64,000 nucleotides of DNA from Leuconostoc holzapfelii (GCF_012396485.1 NZ_JAAXPO010000003.1:158230-222229); one strand, 5' to 3'. Counted from the stretch's first letter, positions 32,836 to 44,637 are shown. The notes: generated by a model from the sequence alone, not told the origin. Numbers and translations are program-made.

Positions 32836-35800
32836 ATGGCTGTAACAATTTATATGAATCAAGCACAGACAGATTTTCGGGCGGCCTTATTGGCAGATGC
32901 GAAAGCAAAGCTTGCCAAAGACCCTGCGTTAACAATATATTACATTGTGCCAAACCACATTAAATTTGATAGTGAAGTGGCTGTGTTAAAACGGCTTGCC
33001 CAGTTAAACGGTTTTGATCCAGCCAATGAACAGTATGCTCAAAGTCGTTTGCAAGTCTATTCATTGACGCGTTTAGCGTGGGCGCTATTAAAAGATTTGC
33101 CGATGCAGCAACCTGATTTAATTCAAGAGACGGGCTTATTTATCCTGGTCTCTGATATTTTGCGAGAGTATGCGGCACAATTGCCGATTTTTGCACGCAT
33201 GCAAGCTAAGCGTGGGTTTGTTGCGGCACTGGTGACACAACTTGTTGAATTGCGGGCAAGCCGAATTACCCCACAAGATCTTTTGGCGATTTTAAATCAA
33301 ACCACTGATGATCAGACATTTTTGGTGCAGACATTGTCGGCCAAATTACGTGATTTGGCGATTGTCGCCGATGCCTTGGCTGAAAAAATGGGTTCGGACC
33401 GACTGACTGCGCGGGAAATCTTGCCGTTTTTAGCAACGCAGTTGGCGCAGGATCCACTTAGTCATGTGGCATTTTATTTTGAAGGCTTTAACGGCTTTAC
33501 GAGTGCGGAGTTACAAGTTGTTCAGCAATTGATTTGGCAGTATCCAGTGACATTGGGTATGTTGGGCAACGCGGACCAGTTAGGGGAACAACAACCGGGT
33601 GATGTATTTTATAAGCCAATGGCAACGGCCCAAGCATTACTATATTTGGCAAGACAAGCGGATCAAATGGCGCAAGTGATCCAACCTGTCCAGAAGCGCA
33701 CCCTGCAAACGACCAATGACCAGCTATTGACGGCTTGGACACACGTGGGGGAGTATCGGCCATATCAGCCAACACAACCGGCAACGGCCTTTGCCGTTTT
33801 TGCTGCTGAAAATCCAATTGTCGAAATTCAAGAAGTCGGGCGGCGCATTCGGCGTTTATTACTAGCTGACCCCTCGCTGCATTTGCGGGATATTTTGATC
33901 TTAGCTCGTGACTTAACGCCATATACCGATCACATCCCTGAAGTCATGGCTCAACTTGAGCTGCCATATTTTTTGGACGCGGATCAAAAGATGGCGAATC
34001 ATCCGCTTGTGGAACTCTTGCTTAATTTGTTAGTGCCAACCAATGAACGGCTGCAATATCATAACGTGATGGCCATTTTAAAGACCAGTCTATTGCGTCC
34101 AACACAAGATCAACACTTGGTGCCGGAAGCAGAATTTTTTGATGCGGTCAGTTATTTTGATAATTACCTCTATGCTAATCGCCCGTTTGAGTCACGCTGG
34201 CGTAATTTTGACCAGCCGTTTGCACTGTTTACCGTTGCAGCAGATGAGCAAGATGACGAAGCGACATTAGCCCAAGCCGATCAACAGATTAATCGCCGGA
34301 TTGAGACCTTGCGCCACTTTATTCTCAATGCATTTGATGACCTTCAGGCTCGATTTGATTCGGCCAAAACAATTCGCGAAGCCGCGACAAGTTTAGTTAT
34401 TTGGTTGCAAAAATATCATGTCACGGATGCAATTATGGCACAGCGCGATGCGTATCTTGCAGCAGGCGACCTCAATCGTTCGCGACAGGGTAGTGAAGTC
34501 TGGCAGTTGTTTACCACGACACTGGATGAATTCGTCGCGCTGGATGGTGATCATGTATTTGATCTCACTGAATTCAAGACGATTTTAACCGCCGGTTTTT
34601 CGGGGGCAAAATTTTCGGGGATTCCGAATAATTTAGATCAATTAACCATTTCAGAAGCTGGGATTGTGCAAAGTAACCGTTATCGCCATTTGTTTTTCAT
34701 TGGTGGGACACGGACCAATTTACCGGCGCAAGCAAAAACTACGGCGTTAATTAATGATGCTGAACGTCTAATTGTACAACCAGCGCTGCAAGCAGGTGAC
34801 CAAGCCAAGTATTTGCAAAATACTGCGCAACAACAAATGGCCGAAGAAAACTTATTGTTTTATGGGGCTTTGGCGTCAGCCACAGATTCGGTGACCCTCG
34901 CTTATCCGGTTTTAGACGCTGCAGGGAAAATCGCTGATATGTCACCGTTTTATCAGCGTTTAGTGGCAGTATTTAAGCCGACAGTTGAGAAAATAACACG
35001 CGAACCAGCGGACAGTACCGCCTTAATGACCCGGTATACCAGTACGCCACGGGCCACTTTGTCTGAGTTGGTTAAAATTTTGCCAACACAGCATCAAACC
35101 GCGGCATTTAAAGCAATGCAAAATGCCATTCAAGTAACGCAAGCTGACCGGCTCGAATGCGTTTTGTCAGCCCCAAATTATCGCAATCAATCAGTTACAT
35201 TACGCCCTGAATTTGTTCAGGCGTTGTTTGGGCAGCAATTAAATGTGTCAATTTCACAGTTGGAAAGTTATTACAACAATCCATTGGCTTATTTTTTGCA
35301 ATACGGTCTGCGACTAAAAGAACGCTTAACAAATGAGTTAAATGTTGCACAAACTGGCACACTCTATCATGCCGTGTTAGAAAACGTGATGCGCGCGCTC
35401 ATTACAAAAAACGTGAGCTTACGGGATATGACGACCGGGGACCTCATGGCTTTAGTGACCACAGCCATGCAGGAACAATTGGCCTTGCCAGCCTATCAAT
35501 TGTTAGCAAGCAGTGGCAAAATGCGGGCGACACGAGATAATTTACAAGCAATCAGTTTACGATTGATGACGAATTTACAACGTGCTGCCCGCGCGAACCT
35601 TTCGCAACCACAAGCAGTGGAACAACTTTTTGGTTTCCCAGGCAAAAGTACGCTGCCGGCCCTAGAATTTTCGGGGCAACGGGGGAAAATTCGTGTTCGT
35701 GGTAAAATTGATCGCATAGATCGGCAGGACCCACATGGAGAATTTGGGACGATTATTGATTATAAATCAAATGGCAAACGATTTGATTGGGCACAGGCTT

Positions 35801-36372
35801 TTGATGGTTTGCAAATGCAATTATTGACCTATTGGCAAGCAGCGCAAGTTAATGCTGAGGCGCTGGGTCTTGAAGCTATCGGTGGGGCGTTTTTTGCAAA
35901 AATTGCCACTGAAAAGCGTGCGATTGCGGATTTTAAAGGGGATGTTAATGCGTTACTTGCCGGTGAGGTACAACCCGATGTCTTCAAATATCGTGGTCTA
36001 TTTGTATCTGAGGAAAATTATCTCGACCAATTAGAAACGTTAGATGCCGGCGAGGCAGCCATTTTCTATCAGTTGGCCAAAAAAGCCGATGGCGCCTTGT
36101 ATACCAATAGTGATTTTGTGACAGCAGATGATTTTGGTCTGTTGTTGGAGCGAAATAGTGAAAACATCACGCGTGCTGGGGATCTGATTTTAAATGGCGA
36201 GTTTCCCCTGATACCGACACAAGGCAGCTTACGTTTCACCCCCTATGCTGATATTTTACGGTTTGACCGCTCGTTGGGTGATCAATATCGGCCGGAATCC
36301 CCAAAAGGTAAAGACGCGATTTTAAAAATTTTGCAAAAGGAGACCGATCATGAGCACGACATTCACCGCTAA
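32836..36372 (+). CDS. rexB: ATP-dependent nuclease subunit B (RexB/AddB)
   Basis: Partner of RexA in the AddAB/RexAB helicase-nuclease that processes double-strand breaks. 1178 residues. The C-terminal RecB-type nuclease domain is visible: [14 protein letters not shown] near 955 and IIDYKSNG near 973 carry the metal ligands. The iron-sulfur cysteine that follows the LESY motif in Bacillus AddB (YxxCP) is Asn here ([11 protein letters not shown]), so the cluster is probably absent, as expected for RexB of Lactobacillales. No Walker A motif is seen at the N-terminus. GAGG lies 7 nt before the ATG. Overlaps rexA by 23 bp. Confidence 0.9.
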   Translation: MAVTIYMNQAQTDFRAALLADAKAKLAKDPALTIYYIVPNHIKFDSEVAVLKRLAQLNGFDPANEQYAQSRLQVYSLTRLAWALLKDLPMQQPDLIQETGLFILVSDILREYAAQLPIFARMQAKRGFVAALVTQLVELRASRITPQDLLAILNQTTDDQTFLVQTLSAKLRDLAIVADALAEKMGSDRLTAREILPFLATQLAQDPLSHVAFYFEGFNGFTSAELQVVQQLIWQYPVTLGMLGNADQLGEQQPGDVFYKPMATAQALLYLARQADQMAQVIQPVQKRTLQTTNDQLLTAWTHVGEYRPYQPTQPATAFAVFAAENPIVEIQEVGRRIRRLLLADPSLHLRDILILARDLTPYTDHIPEVMAQLELPYFLDADQKMANHPLVELLLNLLVPTNERLQYHNVMAILKTSLLRPTQDQHLVPEAEFFDAVSYFDNYLYANRPFESRWRNFDQPFALFTVAADEQDDEATLAQADQQINRRIETLRHFILNAFDDLQARFDSAKTIREAATSLVIWLQKYHVTDAIMAQRDAYLAAGDLNRSRQGSEVWQLFTTTLDEFVALDGDHVFDLTEFKTILTAGFSGAKFSGIPNNLDQLTISEAGIVQSNRYRHLFFIGGTRTNLPAQAKTTALINDAERLIVQPALQAGDQAKYLQNTAQQQMAEENLLFYGALASATDSVTLAYPVLDAAGKIADMSPFYQRLVAVFKPTVEKITREPADSTALMTRYTSTPRATLSELVKILPTQHQTAAFKAMQNAIQVTQADRLECVLSAPNYRNQSVTLRPEFVQALFGQQLNVSISQLESYYNNPLAYFLQYGLRLKERLTNELNVAQTGTLYHAVLENVMRALITKNVSLRDMTTGDLMALVTTAMQEQLALPAYQLLASSGKMRATRDNLQAISLRLMTNLQRAARANLSQPQAVEQLFGFPGKSTLPALEFSGQRGKIRVRGKIDRIDRQDPHGEFGTIIDYKSNGKRFDWAQAFDGLQMQLLTYWQAAQVNAEALGLEAIGGAFFAKIATEKRAIADFKGDVNALLAGEVQPDVFKYRGLFVSEENYLDQLETLDAGEAAIFYQLAKKADGALYTNSDFVTADDFGLLLERNSENITRAGDLILNGEFPLIPTQGSLRFTPYADILRFDRSLGDQYRPESPKGKDAILKILQKETDHEHDIHR

Positions 36373-39300
36373 TCAGCAACGCGCCGTAGACGATTCAGGC
36401 CATAATATTTTAGTCGCTGCCTCGGCTGGTTCAGGCAAGACGACAGTTTTAATTGAACGCCTCATTCAAAAAATTCTGGGCGGGGCCAGTGTGGCTAATT
36501 TTCTGATTGTGACTTTTACCAATGCAGCCGCGCAAGAAATGCGCGAACGTTTGGAACTTGCCATCGAAAAGCGTCTAGCGACTGCTGATGCCACGACGAA
36601 GCGCTTTCTTCAGGAACAGCTTTTATTGTTACCTGCTGCTAACATTTCAACGATTGATGCTTATGCGTTACGTTTAATTGAAAATTACTATCATGTGATT
36701 GGCCTTGACCCACAATTTCGGTTATTGTCGGATACGGCCGAGCGCGATATGTTAAGGCAAGACGTCTTGACACAAGTATTGGCTGATTTTTATGAAGAAA
36801 CCCATCCGCAACATGATGCGTTTTTAGCGCTGGTCACGAATTTTGGACAGCCAGGTAATGATGACGCGTTACAACAAATCGTCTTAAAACTCGCTGACTT
36901 TGCTGAAGCACGCCCAGATGGGACAACCTGGTTGTCACATCTCACTGATAATGGGTGGGATTTTTCGGCCGACATGACAACCTCAGCGATGTATCGGACA
37001 CATATTTTACCAGTCGTTGACGGCGTCATCACGCCGCTTTTAGCTGCTGTGCAGGAAGTACAGGCGATGCTTGGTGGGGTACCCGAACTTCAAAAAACGA
37101 CGCAGGCTTTTGCGGACTTACACGATTATCTCCGCCAATGTCAAATAGTGGCTTCGGCGGGTGAGTGGGATGCTTGCCGTCAAATCTTGCGTGAACCGCC
37201 GAAAGTCCGCTTAGAAACAAAAGCCAGCAAAGGGGTGAAGGATGAGCCAGAGCTACTGGCAATTTTAGCCCAAGCCACGGCCGTCAAAAATCAGGTCGTA
37301 GGGGCAAAATCGGAAATGAAGCCGTTGATTGATACGTTTTTCCGTTTTGATCAAGCCCAATGGCAAACCATTACCGCAGCATCACAACAATTGGTCACCA
37401 CGTTAGTTTTAGTGACACAAACCTTTCGATCGGCCTTTACTGCGACAAAACGGGCAGAAAAACTGGTTGATTTCCCGGACTTAGGGGCACTCGCGTTAGA
37501 CATTTTAGCCGATTCGCAGACACGACAAACAATCAGCAGCCAATTTGATGAAATTTTGGTTGATGAGTATCAAGACATTAACCAACTCCAAGAAACCCTG
37601 TTAACCCAAGTATCAAATGGGCATAACATGTATATGGTTGGGGATGTGAAGCAAAGTATTTATGGTTTTCGCCAAGCAGAACCAAGTCTTTTTACGCAAA
37701 AATATAAACAATTTGCAGCGACGGACAATCATGACCAGCGGATTGAATTAGCTGATAATTTCCGCTCACAAAATAATGTCACCCAAATGACCAACTTAAT
37801 TTTTACCCAATTAATGGACGAACAACTGGGTGACATTGCCTATCTCGGTGAAGCTAAACTGGTGCCAAAGGCGGCTTATCCAACGACGGTCCCACCGGTT
37901 TTTGATGTAACGATTATCACCAAATCAGCCCATACCGTCACAGATGACGAAGAGGCAACGGATGCTGATCCGGTGGCAGCCTTTGAACAACGGCAAGCGC
38001 AATATGCTCAGCTTGCGGCCAAAATTCTGGCCTTGCGGGAAACAACGATTTATGACCGGAAAGCGGAACCAGCGGGGATGCGACCGGTGCAATATGGGGA
38101 TATTGCGATATTAACCCGGTCAAAAGCTGGCTACATTGATTTAGTGACGGCTTTGCGAACAGCTGGTATTCCCGTGCAGGTTGATGCAGTCGGAAACTAT
38201 TTCCAAACGATGGAAGTCTATTTAATGCTCGATGTGCTTCGAGCCGTTGATAATCCGCACCAAGACATTCCCTTGGTGGCTGCTTTACGCTCACCGCTGT
38301 TTGGATTAGATGAAAATGACTTAGCAGCAATTCGACTGGCTGATCAACAACATGATTACTGGACGGCGTTGACAACTTTTGCCAAAACCAACGTGACCGC
38401 CCAAAAAATTGTGACGCAATTTGAACAATGGCATCAACTCGCGAGTCAAAATGATCTCGTCACTTTGATTTGGACAATTTTTGATGATACGGCTTGGTTA
38501 GATTATGTTGCTGGCATGCCAGGTGGGGCACAACGCCAGGCTAATTTACATGCGTTGTATGCGTACGCACGAACATATCAAGAGAACACGCATGCGGGGC
38601 TTTTCCGGTTTGTGCGTTATATTGAGCAATTACAACAAAATGATGGACAATTAGGCGAAGCGCCGCAAGAAGCGGATGCACAGGCTGTGCGCATTATGAC
38701 GATTCATGCGTCAAAGGGCTTAGAATTTCCAATTGTTTTTATCCCAGAATTTGATAAGGTATTTAATACCAAAGACCTTTCGGGTCAGGTTCTGATTCAA
38801 AAAAATGCCGGCATTGGGATTGAGTATCTACAACCAGATGCCTTGGTATCTATGCCATCGTTAGGAAAACTGATTGTGCAGCAAGCCCTAAAACGGCAAA
38901 GTTGGTCAGAAGAAATGCGGTTGCTATACGTGGCTTTGACGCGAGCAGAGCAACAATTACATCTGATTGGGACCGTCCGGGTGGATGAGAACGGACAAAG
39001 TACCAGACTGCAAACGTTATGGCAGCGAGCGAAAACGGCAACTGGCCAGTTTATAAGTGAAGACCTGCGCTTGTCTGCGAAGTCGTACTTAGAGTGGTTA
39101 ATCCTCACATTGGCCCGAACGCAGCAAGCCACGTTAGAATCCTGGCTAGGAGATGGCGACAAGCCACGACTACTTGGTCCTGAAACACCGCAAGACGGGG
39201 AATTGACGGTTAACTTAATCGCTGAAACGACGATTGAGTCACCAACGCAGGTTACAACACCGATCACAAATGCACGAACTTCCAGTCCAGACTATACCCA

Positions 39301-40078
39301 AGCTGATTTTAATCAAGCCCAAGCGATGCTGGATTATGACTATCCGCACCTTGACGCGACACAAACGGCTGCCTACCAATCAGTGAGTGAATTAAAACGG
39401 CTATTTGAAGATCCTGATGAGGCACAAATGGTGACCTTAACACTTGGTGAAGATGGTCAAGTCAAGCCAGCACATGCCTTGGTGGCACCAGACTTAGCGT
39501 TGCCAACGTTTATGATTGATGGCTCGCAAAAACCATCGAGCGCGGCGATTGGCACGGCAACTCACTTGGTTTTGCAATTGCTCGATTTATCCAAACCTCA
39601 AACGTTACAAACACTGACCGCACTTCGTGATGATTTAGTGGCGCATGGCCGGATATTGCAGGCAGTTGCTGATTTGATCAACTTAGATCAAATTTTAAGT
39701 TTCCTAGCGACACCCTTTGCTCAGCGACTCATGCAGCACAGGGACACGTTGACCCGTGAGGCCACATTTGCCATGATTATCCCAGCCAATCGTATTTACC
39801 ATGGTTTGACGGATTCAGCGCCAGTTTTGGTGCATGGGATTATTGATGGTTATTTTATAGATGAAGCAACCAGGGCGATTACCATTTTTGATTACAAGAC
39901 AGACTATATTCGGCCTGATCGCCAAACAGAAGATTTGGCGCGATTGGCGCAGCGTTATCGTGGCCAATTGCGCTTGTATCAGACGGCGTTACAACAAGAA
40001 TATCCAGACTATACGTGCCATGAACCACAATTAATTGCTTTGAGTGTTGGCCGCGTTGTCCGATTAGGTGTACAATAG
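36350..40078 (+). CDS. rexA: ATP-dependent helicase/nuclease subunit A (RexA/AddA)
   Basis: UvrD-family helicase fused to a RecB-type nuclease, 1242 residues. Walker [10 protein letters not shown] is at about 23-31, Walker [12 protein letters not shown] near 404, [11 protein letters not shown] near 440, motif [14 protein letters not shown] near 784 and [14 protein letters not shown] near 858. The C-terminal nuclease has HGIIDGY and FDYKTDYI near 1164-1185. AAGGAG precedes the ATG. Cotranscribed with rexB. The absence of RecBCD is typical of Firmicutes. Confidence 0.95.
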   Translation: MSTTFTANQQRAVDDSGHNILVAASAGSGKTTVLIERLIQKILGGASVANFLIVTFTNAAAQEMRERLELAIEKRLATADATTKRFLQEQLLLLPAANISTIDAYALRLIENYYHVIGLDPQFRLLSDTAERDMLRQDVLTQVLADFYEETHPQHDAFLALVTNFGQPGNDDALQQIVLKLADFAEARPDGTTWLSHLTDNGWDFSADMTTSAMYRTHILPVVDGVITPLLAAVQEVQAMLGGVPELQKTTQAFADLHDYLRQCQIVASAGEWDACRQILREPPKVRLETKASKGVKDEPELLAILAQATAVKNQVVGAKSEMKPLIDTFFRFDQAQWQTITAASQQLVTTLVLVTQTFRSAFTATKRAEKLVDFPDLGALALDILADSQTRQTISSQFDEILVDEYQDINQLQETLLTQVSNGHNMYMVGDVKQSIYGFRQAEPSLFTQKYKQFAATDNHDQRIELADNFRSQNNVTQMTNLIFTQLMDEQLGDIAYLGEAKLVPKAAYPTTVPPVFDVTIITKSAHTVTDDEEATDADPVAAFEQRQAQYAQLAAKILALRETTIYDRKAEPAGMRPVQYGDIAILTRSKAGYIDLVTALRTAGIPVQVDAVGNYFQTMEVYLMLDVLRAVDNPHQDIPLVAALRSPLFGLDENDLAAIRLADQQHDYWTALTTFAKTNVTAQKIVTQFEQWHQLASQNDLVTLIWTIFDDTAWLDYVAGMPGGAQRQANLHALYAYARTYQENTHAGLFRFVRYIEQLQQNDGQLGEAPQEADAQAVRIMTIHASKGLEFPIVFIPEFDKVFNTKDLSGQVLIQKNAGIGIEYLQPDALVSMPSLGKLIVQQALKRQSWSEEMRLLYVALTRAEQQLHLIGTVRVDENGQSTRLQTLWQRAKTATGQFISEDLRLSAKSYLEWLILTLARTQQATLESWLGDGDKPRLLGPETPQDGELTVNLIAETTIESPTQVTTPITNARTSSPDYTQADFNQAQAMLDYDYPHLDATQTAAYQSVSELKRLFEDPDEAQMVTLTLGEDGQVKPAHALVAPDLALPTFMIDGSQKPSSAAIGTATHLVLQLLDLSKPQTLQTLTALRDDLVAHGRILQAVADLINLDQILSFLATPFAQRLMQHRDTLTREATFAMIIPANRIYHGLTDSAPVLVHGIIDGYFIDEATRAITIFDYKTDYIRPDRQTEDLARLAQRYRGQLRLYQTALQQEYPDYTCHEPQLIALSVGRVVRLGVQ

Positions 40079-40083
40079 GTGGC

Positions 40084-40770
40084 ATGATTACGGCGCTACA
40101 ACAACAATTTAAGAAAGCACCTGTGACAGTCAGTCTGGTTTTGCTCACGTCAGTCGTGTTTGTGATTGAATTGGCGGTCGGACATGGTCAAACATCTAGC
40201 GGGCAACTACTCGTTGGCTTAGGGGCCAAGTGGGGGCCATACATCGCTGGCTACCACCAATATTGGCGGTTAGTGATGCCAATATTTTTACATGCAGGTT
40301 GGTTGCATATCTTCACTAACATGTTGACCCTATGGTTTATTGGCCCGCTTGCAGAAACTGCCTTTGGGCACCGAAAATTTTTAGGACTCTACCTTTTTGG
40401 GGGTGTGGTGGGTAACATCTGGTCTTACCTTTTTGCACCTTTGACAGTGTCGGTGGGGGCCTCGACAGCGCTTTTTGGCTTGTTTGGTGGGTTACTCATT
40501 TTTGCGAGCCAATTTCGTCACGATCCACAAATACGCGCGCAAGGGACAACCATGCTACTTTTTGTGGGCTTGAACTTGGTTTCTGGGTTTGCGGCAAATG
40601 GTGTGGATATGTGGGGGCATATTGGCGGCTTATGTGGGGGCATGCTATATGCTGGCATGTTTGGCTTTTATGGCCAATCGGGGCGTTTGCCCATCCCAAT
40701 GCGCTTGACTTTGGCAGGCGTCAGTGTGGTGTTGCTTATCCTGACTTATTTAGCTAAAGGGGGCTTTTGA
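40084..40770 (+). CDS. Rhomboid family intramembrane serine protease
   Basis: 228 residues, about seven hydrophobic segments. Catalytic Ser127 is in GASTALFG and catalytic His179 in WGHIGG; HxGWxHxxxN (HAGWLHIFTNM, 70-80) is the conserved first-loop signature. It acts within the plasma membrane; substrates are unknown. AGGTGG is only 1 nt from the ATG, and TACAAT (40071-40076, inside the end of rexA) ends 7 nt before it, so the transcript may be leaderless. Followed by yqgQ with one base of overlap. Confidence 0.88.
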   Translation: MITALQQQFKKAPVTVSLVLLTSVVFVIELAVGHGQTSSGQLLVGLGAKWGPYIAGYHQYWRLVMPIFLHAGWLHIFTNMLTLWFIGPLAETAFGHRKFLGLYLFGGVVGNIWSYLFAPLTVSVGASTALFGLFGGLLIFASQFRHDPQIRAQGTTMLLFVGLNLVSGFAANGVDMWGHIGGLCGGMLYAGMFGFYGQSGRLPIPMRLTLAGVSVVLLILTYLAKGGF

Positions 40771-40976
40771 TGAAAAATTTCTATGATATTTTGACGTATC
40801 TCAAAAACTTTGGGGTGTACATTCATGTTGGCAAGCGGCTATGGGATATTGAGGTTGCGGCGTTAGAGGTGGACAATCTCTATAAAGCTGATATCATCGA
40901 CGCCAAACAATACGCCACAATGAAAGTCATCTTGGCCCATGAGCATGAACAAGAAGTTCGTGTGCCGAGCGACTAG
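40770..40976 (+). CDS. yqgQ: YqgQ family protein (DUF910)
   Basis: 68-residue protein that begins MKNFYDILTYLKNFGVYIHVGKRLWDIEVA, the hallmark of the YqgQ family, found next to glucokinase in many Firmicutes. Function unknown. The ATG overlaps the rhomboid stop (TGATG), with AAAGGGGG upstream. A terminator separates it from glk. Confidence 0.85.
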   Translation: MKNFYDILTYLKNFGVYIHVGKRLWDIEVAALEVDNLYKADIIDAKQYATMKVILAHEHEQEVRVPSD

Positions 40977-41005
40977 GCGTGATGAAAATTATTTTGAAAA
41001 CTATG

Positions 41006-41034
41006 AAAACGCTTGCATGTTGCAAGCGTTTTCT
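41006..41034 (+). terminator. Terminator after yqgQ
   Basis: AAAACGCTTGCA/TGCAAGCGTTTT stem with TGT loop. Confidence 0.85.
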
Positions 41035-41072
41035 GTTAGAATAGATGGGTAATAAATTTCTTAGGAGGAAAC

Positions 41073-41138
41073 GTGTGTACTTTGGGCGCCTTGCAACGGC
41101 CCCTGATTACGGGTACATACGCCAAAAACAATGGCTAA
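41073..41138 (+). CDS. Possible 21-codon leader ORF overlapping the glk start
   Basis: A consensus AGGAGG (41063-41068) is 4 nt before a GTG that opens a 21-codon frame ending in TAA at 41136-41138. The frame overlaps the first 8 bases of glk in another phase. glk itself has no Shine-Dalgarno. Translational coupling is inferred. Confidence 0.4.
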   Translation: MCTLGALQRPLITGTYAKNNG

Positions 41139-42090
41139 AGATAAGCTCATCGGTGTTGACCTTGGTGGGACAACAATTAAATTTGCAATCTTGACTGATG
41201 CAGGTGAAATCCAACAAAAGTGGTCAATCAAAACAAACATTTTTGATGAAGGCGCGCACATCGTTCCTGATATTATCGATTCTATCAACCATCACTTGGA
41301 TTTGTACCAATTGGACCGCGAACGCGTGATTGGCATTGGCATGGGCACACCGGGTACGGTTAACCGTGACAAGGGAACAGTCACGGGTGCATTCAACTTG
41401 AACTGGAAGACAGAACAAAACGTGAAGGCCGAAATCGAGGCTGGTACGGGCTTCTCTTTGACATTGGATAACGATGCGAACTCAGCTGCGCTTGGTGAAG
41501 CCTGGAAGGGTGCCGGAAATAATGATGATGAAGTTTCATTTGTGACATTAGGCACTGGTGTTGGTGGCGGCTTGGTTGCTAATGGTCAATTGATCCACGG
41601 CACTGCTGGTGCTGGCGGTGAAGTTGGACATATGATTGTTGAACCAAATGGTTACTTGTGCACATGTGGCAACTATGGCTGCTTGGAACAATATGCCTCA
41701 GCAACCGGGGTCGTGCATTTAGCACAAGACTTAGCTGAAGAATATGTTGGGTCATCAAAGTTAAAGCAATTGATTTCTGACGGTGATGAAGTAACTTCAA
41801 AGATTGTCTTTGATTTGGCTAAAGATGGCGATTTCTTGGCAAACGAAGTGGTTGACAAGGTCGCTTATTACCTTGGTTATGCAACGGCAACTATGTCAAA
41901 TATTTTGAACCCATCTGCTGTTGTGATTGGCGGTGGTGTTGCTGCAGCTGGTGAGTTCTTGCGCGCCCGCGTTGAAAAGAGCTGGCAAACATTTGCTTTC
42001 CCAACGGTCCGTAACTCAACGCGCGTGAAGTTAGCCGAATTGGGAAATGATGCCGGTGTTATTGGCGCCGCATCATTGGCCCGCGCCTAA
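41131..42090 (+). CDS. glk: Glucokinase, ROK family
   Basis: ATP-dependent phosphorylation of glucose. N-terminal ATP-binding IGVDLGGTTIKFAI at 7-20, LDNDANSAALGE near 111-122 with the catalytic Asp, GHMIVEPNG, and the ROK zinc motif CTCGNYGCLEQYAS near 176-189. 319 residues. The upstream 15 nt contain no ribosome-binding site; an in-frame stop at 41104-41106 rules out a longer protein. Expression may depend on re-initiation after the leader ORF. Own terminator downstream. Confidence 0.93.
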   Translation: MAKDKLIGVDLGGTTIKFAILTDAGEIQQKWSIKTNIFDEGAHIVPDIIDSINHHLDLYQLDRERVIGIGMGTPGTVNRDKGTVTGAFNLNWKTEQNVKAEIEAGTGFSLTLDNDANSAALGEAWKGAGNNDDEVSFVTLGTGVGGGLVANGQLIHGTAGAGGEVGHMIVEPNGYLCTCGNYGCLEQYASATGVVHLAQDLAEEYVGSSKLKQLISDGDEVTSKIVFDLAKDGDFLANEVVDKVAYYLGYATATMSNILNPSAVVIGGGVAAAGEFLRARVEKSWQTFAFPTVRNSTRVKLAELGNDAGVIGAASLARA

Positions 42091-42113
42091 TTTTTTGCAC
42101 CTATTGTCCACCT

Positions 42114-42140
42114 AAAGACAACCGTTTGGTTGTCTTTTTT
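42114..42140 (+). terminator. glk terminator
   Basis: AAAGACAACC/GGTTGTCTTT with GTTT loop, followed by TTT. Confidence 0.9.
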
Positions 42141-42182
42141 ACACTCTCTTTAATAATTCATGCTTAAAAGCTTAAAAAAAGG

Positions 42183-42188
42183 TATAAT
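42183..42188 (+). promoter_or_regulatory. Candidate -10 of the map promoter
   Basis: TATAAT about 62 nt before map; no convincing -35. Confidence 0.45.
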
Positions 42189-42250
42189 GAATAGTAATTC
42201 TTGTTACGTAACATACCATAACTGTATTTTTTGAAAGAAGACTTTGAAAC

Positions 42251-43039
42251 ATGATTACTTTGAAATCACCACGAGAAATTGAAGCGATGCGCCAATCAGG
42301 TGCAATCATTGCAGGCATGCATCATATGCTTCGTGATTTAATTCAACCAGGTATTGATACTTGGGAAATTGAAACTAAGGCACGTGAATATATCGAGCGT
42401 CATGGTGGTGTCCCTTTACAGATTGGTTATGAAGGTTTTAAATACGCCACGACAATTAGCATTAACAATGAAGTCGCTCATGGCCTGCCACGTAAAGGAT
42501 TAAAGTTAAAAAATGGTGATTTAGTGAAGGTCGATACGGTGGTTGGACTGAATGGTGCCGTATCAGATTCTGCTTGGTCTTATGCAGTTGGTGAGGTCTC
42601 ACCTGAAGTTGAACAATTAATGGCTGTGACCAAAAAAGCCATGTACCTTGGTATTGATCAAGCGCTTGTCGGTAATCGCATTGGTGATATCGGACATGCG
42701 ATTGAACAATATACCGAAGTTGAACATGGTTATGGTGATGTCCGCCAATATATTGGTCACGGCGTGGGGCCAACAATGCATGAAGATCCACAAGTCCCAC
42801 ACTACGGTAAGCCGGGACATGGTGTCCGTTTGCGTGAGGGGATGGTCATTACGATTGAACCAATGATTAACCTTGGTGGCTGGGAAGTAGAAACCGACGA
42901 CACAGAAGCTGATGGTTGGACAGTTACCACACTTGATGGCTCTTGGTCGGCACAATATGAGCATACCTTGGCAATCACAAAAGACGGCCCAAAAATCTTG
43001 ACGAGTCAAGATCCAGAGTTTGACGCAAAATATTTGTAA
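42251..43039 (+). CDS. map: Type I methionine aminopeptidase
   Basis: Removes N-terminal methionine. Metal ligands are recognisable: VDTVVGLNGAVSDSAW (two Asp, about 97 and 108), GHGVGPTMHE near 176, ITIEPM near 207 and YEHTLAI near 239. 262 residues with a 10-residue extension typical of lactobacilli. GAAAGAAGA precedes the ATG. It is followed after 15 bp by a sugar transferase gene, but the functional relation is unclear. Confidence 0.93.
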   Translation: MITLKSPREIEAMRQSGAIIAGMHHMLRDLIQPGIDTWEIETKAREYIERHGGVPLQIGYEGFKYATTISINNEVAHGLPRKGLKLKNGDLVKVDTVVGLNGAVSDSAWSYAVGEVSPEVEQLMAVTKKAMYLGIDQALVGNRIGDIGHAIEQYTEVEHGYGDVRQYIGHGVGPTMHEDPQVPHYGKPGHGVRLREGMVITIEPMINLGGWEVETDDTEADGWTVTTLDGSWSAQYEHTLAITKDGPKILTSQDPEFDAKYL

Positions 43040-43054
43040 AAGTGAGTTGGAAAA

Positions 43055-43690
43055 TTGAAAATTAAGCCAAAACATCAATCATATTTAATTGCAAAACGGC
43101 TAATCGATATCGTTTTTGCATTACTAGGATTGATTGTACTGTCGCCGATATTTTTGATCGTATATATTTTATTGAAAGTTGATCAGCCAAAGTCGCCTGC
43201 ATTTTTCAAGCAACAACGGGTTGGTCGCTATGGCAAAACATTTGATATTTATAAATTTCGTTCAATGGTCCCCAATGCAGAAGAAATTTTAAAATCTGAT
43301 TCGGCACTGTATGAAAAATATGTCGCTAATGGGTATAAGTTACCGACAAAAGAAGACCCACGGATTACAAGGCTGGGGGCCTTTTTGCGCCGGTCAACAA
43401 TTGATGAATTACCGCAATTTTGGAACATGCTCATCGGAGATATGAGCTTAGTTGGTCCGCGGCCAATTGTTGCTGAGGAATTAAAAGAATATGGGGATCA
43501 GGTCGATTTGTTTTTGTCTGTGAGACCAGGTGCGCTTGGTCTCTGGCAAGCTAGTGGCCGCTCATTGATTGAGTATCCAGAACGTACCCAAATCGAATTA
43601 GAATATGTTGCAAACGCCGGCTTTTTTTATGACATTAGTATTGTCTTTCGAAATGTCATTGCCATCTTTAAATCAAAGGGCGCTTATTAA
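43055..43690 (+). CDS. Bacterial sugar transferase (undecaprenyl-phosphate sugar-1-phosphate transferase)
   Basis: Initiating glycosyltransferase of surface polysaccharide synthesis. 211 residues with one N-terminal hydrophobic helix (about 15-37), then FFKQQRVGRYGKTFDIYKFRSM, RRSTIDELPQFWNMLIGDMSLVGPRP and RPGALGLWQASGR, the standard PglC/WcaJ-C core. Start codon TTG at 43055. It transfers a hexose 1-phosphate (sugar not predictable) to undecaprenyl phosphate. Coupled to the next gene by TAATG. Confidence 0.88.
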   Translation: MKIKPKHQSYLIAKRLIDIVFALLGLIVLSPIFLIVYILLKVDQPKSPAFFKQQRVGRYGKTFDIYKFRSMVPNAEEILKSDSALYEKYVANGYKLPTKEDPRITRLGAFLRRSTIDELPQFWNMLIGDMSLVGPRPIVAEELKEYGDQVDLFLSVRPGALGLWQASGRSLIEYPERTQIELEYVANAGFFYDISIVFRNVIAIFKSKGAY

Positions 43691-44496
43691 TGGCAGCAAA
43701 GGATTCGGGTATCACGATGGAAAACATTCAAATTTTAGTTGCAGCACACAAAATAGTCCCTATGCCACAACAGGCCATGTACGTACCGATTCAAGTTGGC
43801 GCTGCATTGTCATCGACGCAATTTCCTGAATTTACTCAGGATGATAGCGGTTCGGGCCCTAATATTTCTCAAAAAAATCCGTATTTCAATGAGCTGACCG
43901 CAATTTATTGGGCGCGCCATAATAGTGATGCGGATGTTATTGGTTTAGTGCACTATCGTCGTTTTTTTTCACAGACGCGCCAGAAAAATTTAAGCAAAAT
44001 TTTGAACGCGACGCAATTGCAATCGTTGCTGGAAAAAACGGCTGTGATTGTACCAAAGAAGCGCCGATATTGGATTGAATCTAGTGCTTCACATTACCGC
44101 CATGCGCATCATGAAATGCCGCTTGATGTTTTGCGCGAAGTCATTGCAACGCAACAGCCGGAATACTTGGAAGCTTTTGATCGGAATATGGCGCGCACTT
44201 GGGCACATATGTTTAACATGTTTATTATGCGGCGTGAAATTTTTAATGCCTATGTTGACTGGTTATTTGACATTCTTTTTGCGGTTGAAGCCCGTATCCA
44301 AGAAGATGTTGAGACATGGGATGGTTATGAACAACGGGTTTATGGTTTTTTGAGTGAACGGTTACTTGATGTCTGGCTGGAGCAAAACCAGATTGCCTAC
44401 ACAGAAGTGCCGGTGGTGTTCATGGCCAAGCAAAATTGGTTACTTAAAGGTGGCCGGTTTGTGGCGCGAAAAATAGGGATTGGACGCCGTCAGTAA
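43690..44496 (+). CDS. DUF4422 capsular polysaccharide glycosyltransferase-like protein
   Basis: 268 residues. ILVAAHK near the N-terminus, YFNELTAIYWARHN and IGLVHYRRFF (about 85-95), and NMFIMRREIFNAYVDWLFDIL near 174-194 are hallmarks of DUF4422, commonly found in capsule and EPS loci and predicted to be glycosyltransferases. Donor and acceptor unknown. One-base overlap with the upstream sugar transferase. Confidence 0.8.
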   Translation: MAAKDSGITMENIQILVAAHKIVPMPQQAMYVPIQVGAALSSTQFPEFTQDDSGSGPNISQKNPYFNELTAIYWARHNSDADVIGLVHYRRFFSQTRQKNLSKILNATQLQSLLEKTAVIVPKKRRYWIESSASHYRHAHHEMPLDVLREVIATQQPEYLEAFDRNMARTWAHMFNMFIMRREIFNAYVDWLFDILFAVEARIQEDVETWDGYEQRVYGFLSERLLDVWLEQNQIAYTEVPVVFMAKQNWLLKGGRFVARKIGIGRRQ

Positions 44497-44533
44497 ACTT
44501 TCAGTTTAACGGGTAAATCATGAAACATAATTA

Positions 44534-44542
44534 TGCTATAAT
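44534..44542 (+). promoter_or_regulatory. Extended -10 promoter upstream of glf
   Basis: TGC followed by TATAAT (44537-44542); -35 weak. Start point about 90 nt before glf. Confidence 0.5.
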
Positions 44543-44637
44543 ACATATTGAGTGAATTTTTGCTTGAATGAGAGATGTTAAAATGTTTTTGTGACCAATC
44601 GGTGAACGCAAATTGCGATCAAATCAATGGAGATATA

